Assembly: GCA_964519895.1 (NCBI GenBank)
Contig: CAZFLE010000024.1
Span: forward strand, 10,088-74,087
DNA length: 64,000 nucleotides
Source: CAYFPX01 sp964519895
GTDB taxonomy: Bacteria; Myxococcota_A; UBA796; CAJQPC01
Reading direction: 5' to 3'
A program made the position numbers and the translations under genes. Below the pieces are notes generated by a model. That model made no database searches. It was given only the letters and a program-made list of their open reading frames with translations, and had not been told where the DNA came from. This document shows positions 63,545 to 64,000 of the stretch, one piece after another (within the stretch, counting starts at the first letter, position 1; each line of letters starts with the position of its first letter).

Positions 63545-64000
63545 TCAAGGCCCCCAGGCGTGCCCGACCCAGAGAGCGACGGCGGCGTCGGGTGCTGCCT
63601 GGGTGAAGCCGACCTGGATCTGACCGCCCAGCCGGAGTCCGGGCAAGGCCTGGAGGGCGGCCCACTCCGCCCCGACCATGGCGCTCGCGTCCGCGGGATT
63701 CTTGGGAGAAGGGAGCCGGCCACCGACGCGACCCAGCAGGACCACGGGGCCCAGGGGTGTGCGCGCGGAGAGCCAGCCCACCACCGCGTCGTCCTGGTTG
63801 GCAAAGGATCGGGGGTCTCCCAGGATCGCCAGTCCCGCGACCGCGTCCAGGATCACGGGCTCCAGGGCCCACCGCAGCCCGGCCCCGATGGTCACGTCGG
63901 TCTCGTCGCTGCCCAAGCCGTACACGTTCTGGCGAGGATCGTCGCCGGTGAAGTCGCTGGCGTTGGGGAGCTTGGCCTCCCACCAGAGCCACACCTGGGG
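63545..64000 (-). CDS. Outer-membrane beta-barrel protein, C-terminal part (5' end beyond window)
   Basis: At least 151 residues, open through the window edge. The visible part alternates hydrophobic residues in barrel strands (VYGLGSDETDVTIGAGLRWAL, VVLLGRVGGRLPSP, LRLGGQIQVGFTQ, AVALWVGHAW). No signal peptide is visible since the 5' end is missing. Ligand or role unknown. Confidence 0.65.
   Translation of the reverse strand, partial: PQVWLWWEAKLPNASDFTGDDPRQNVYGLGSDETDVTIGAGLRWALEPVILDAVAGLAILGDPRSFANQDDAVVGWLSARTPLGPVVLLGRVGGRLPSPKNPADASAMVGAEWAALQALPGLRLGGQIQVGFTQAAPDAAVALWVGHAWGP

Overview
The window is a gene-dense, very GC-rich stretch of bacterial chromosome. The composition and protein types point to Myxococcota or a close 'deltaproteobacterial' relative. 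The signs are lipoproteins with Thr/Asp-rich linkers after the lipobox Cys, long MopE-like runs of D-x-D-x-DG repeats, C-terminal Cys-hydrophobic-Arg tails of MYXO-CTERM type, an AgmX/PglI-type protein, and type IV pilins beside a PilB-like ATPase. No rRNA, tRNA, CRISPR array or prophage was seen. Both edges cut a gene.

The most notable result is two apparent selenoproteins, both hidden from ordinary gene calling because UGA is read as stop. (1) At the left edge (minus strand, 1..1671) a beta-propeller lipoprotein runs through a UGA at 181-183. The UGA sits exactly where the first Cys of a thioredoxin CxxC would be (U-P-V-C), and the frame stays open to the window edge. (2) At 33617..34492 (plus) an outer-membrane-like protein gets its missing signal peptide back only if two in-frame UGAs, three codons apart, are read through, giving U-T-M-U just after the signal peptidase site. 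Each has a bacterial SECIS-type hairpin with a GGU loop, and in both the GGU starts 17 nt after the UGA (the second UGA in case 2).

Layout. 0-7.3 kb: the propeller-redoxin lipoprotein, a spermidine-synthase-like membrane protein, and a minus-strand operon (small membrane protein, sulfatase-fold lipoprotein, GT-C transferase). 7.4-10.8 kb: two paralogous type IV pilins, one with a large Asp/Ser spacer, facing a PilB-like ATPase with an N-terminal cyclic-nucleotide domain. 11-24 kb: DUF3857/transglutaminase, FHA, zinc-ribbon and DUF4157-like proteins, a UGT-type transferase, a WD40-like lipoprotein and a RecQ-phosphoribosyltransferase fusion. 24-34.5 kb: secreted and surface proteins (MopE-like repeat protein, NHL lipoprotein, frameshifted FG-GAP lipoprotein, SGNH esterase, trypsin, the UxxU protein) plus SURF1. 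34.5-46.9 kb: an asymmetric ABC exporter pair, an AgmX-like protein, a diguanylate cyclase, KatG, rubrerythrin, DUF481, MscS and a radical SAM enzyme. 46.9-48.1 kb: a RAYT transposase between ~140-bp direct repeats. 48-53.4 kb: a zinc/manganese-type uptake operon without its ATPase, and nickel superoxide dismutase with its maturation protease. 53.4-64 kb: ThiG and ThiE-like enzymes, a methyltransferase, an orphan ParA, asparaginase, two Cys-rich lipoproteins, a GT4 transferase coupled to a membrane TPR protein, a second radical SAM enzyme, a HEAT protein and a partial outer-membrane protein.

Themes that recur are the cell envelope (at least six lipoproteins, several outer-membrane proteins), oxidative-stress defence (KatG, rubrerythrin, Ni-SOD, the redox selenoprotein) and metal handling (His-rich segments in the uptake operon and in the UxxU protein). 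Most adjacent same-strand genes overlap by 1-4 bp or nearly touch, so many are probably translationally coupled. All functional calls rest on motifs read by eye; no database search was run.
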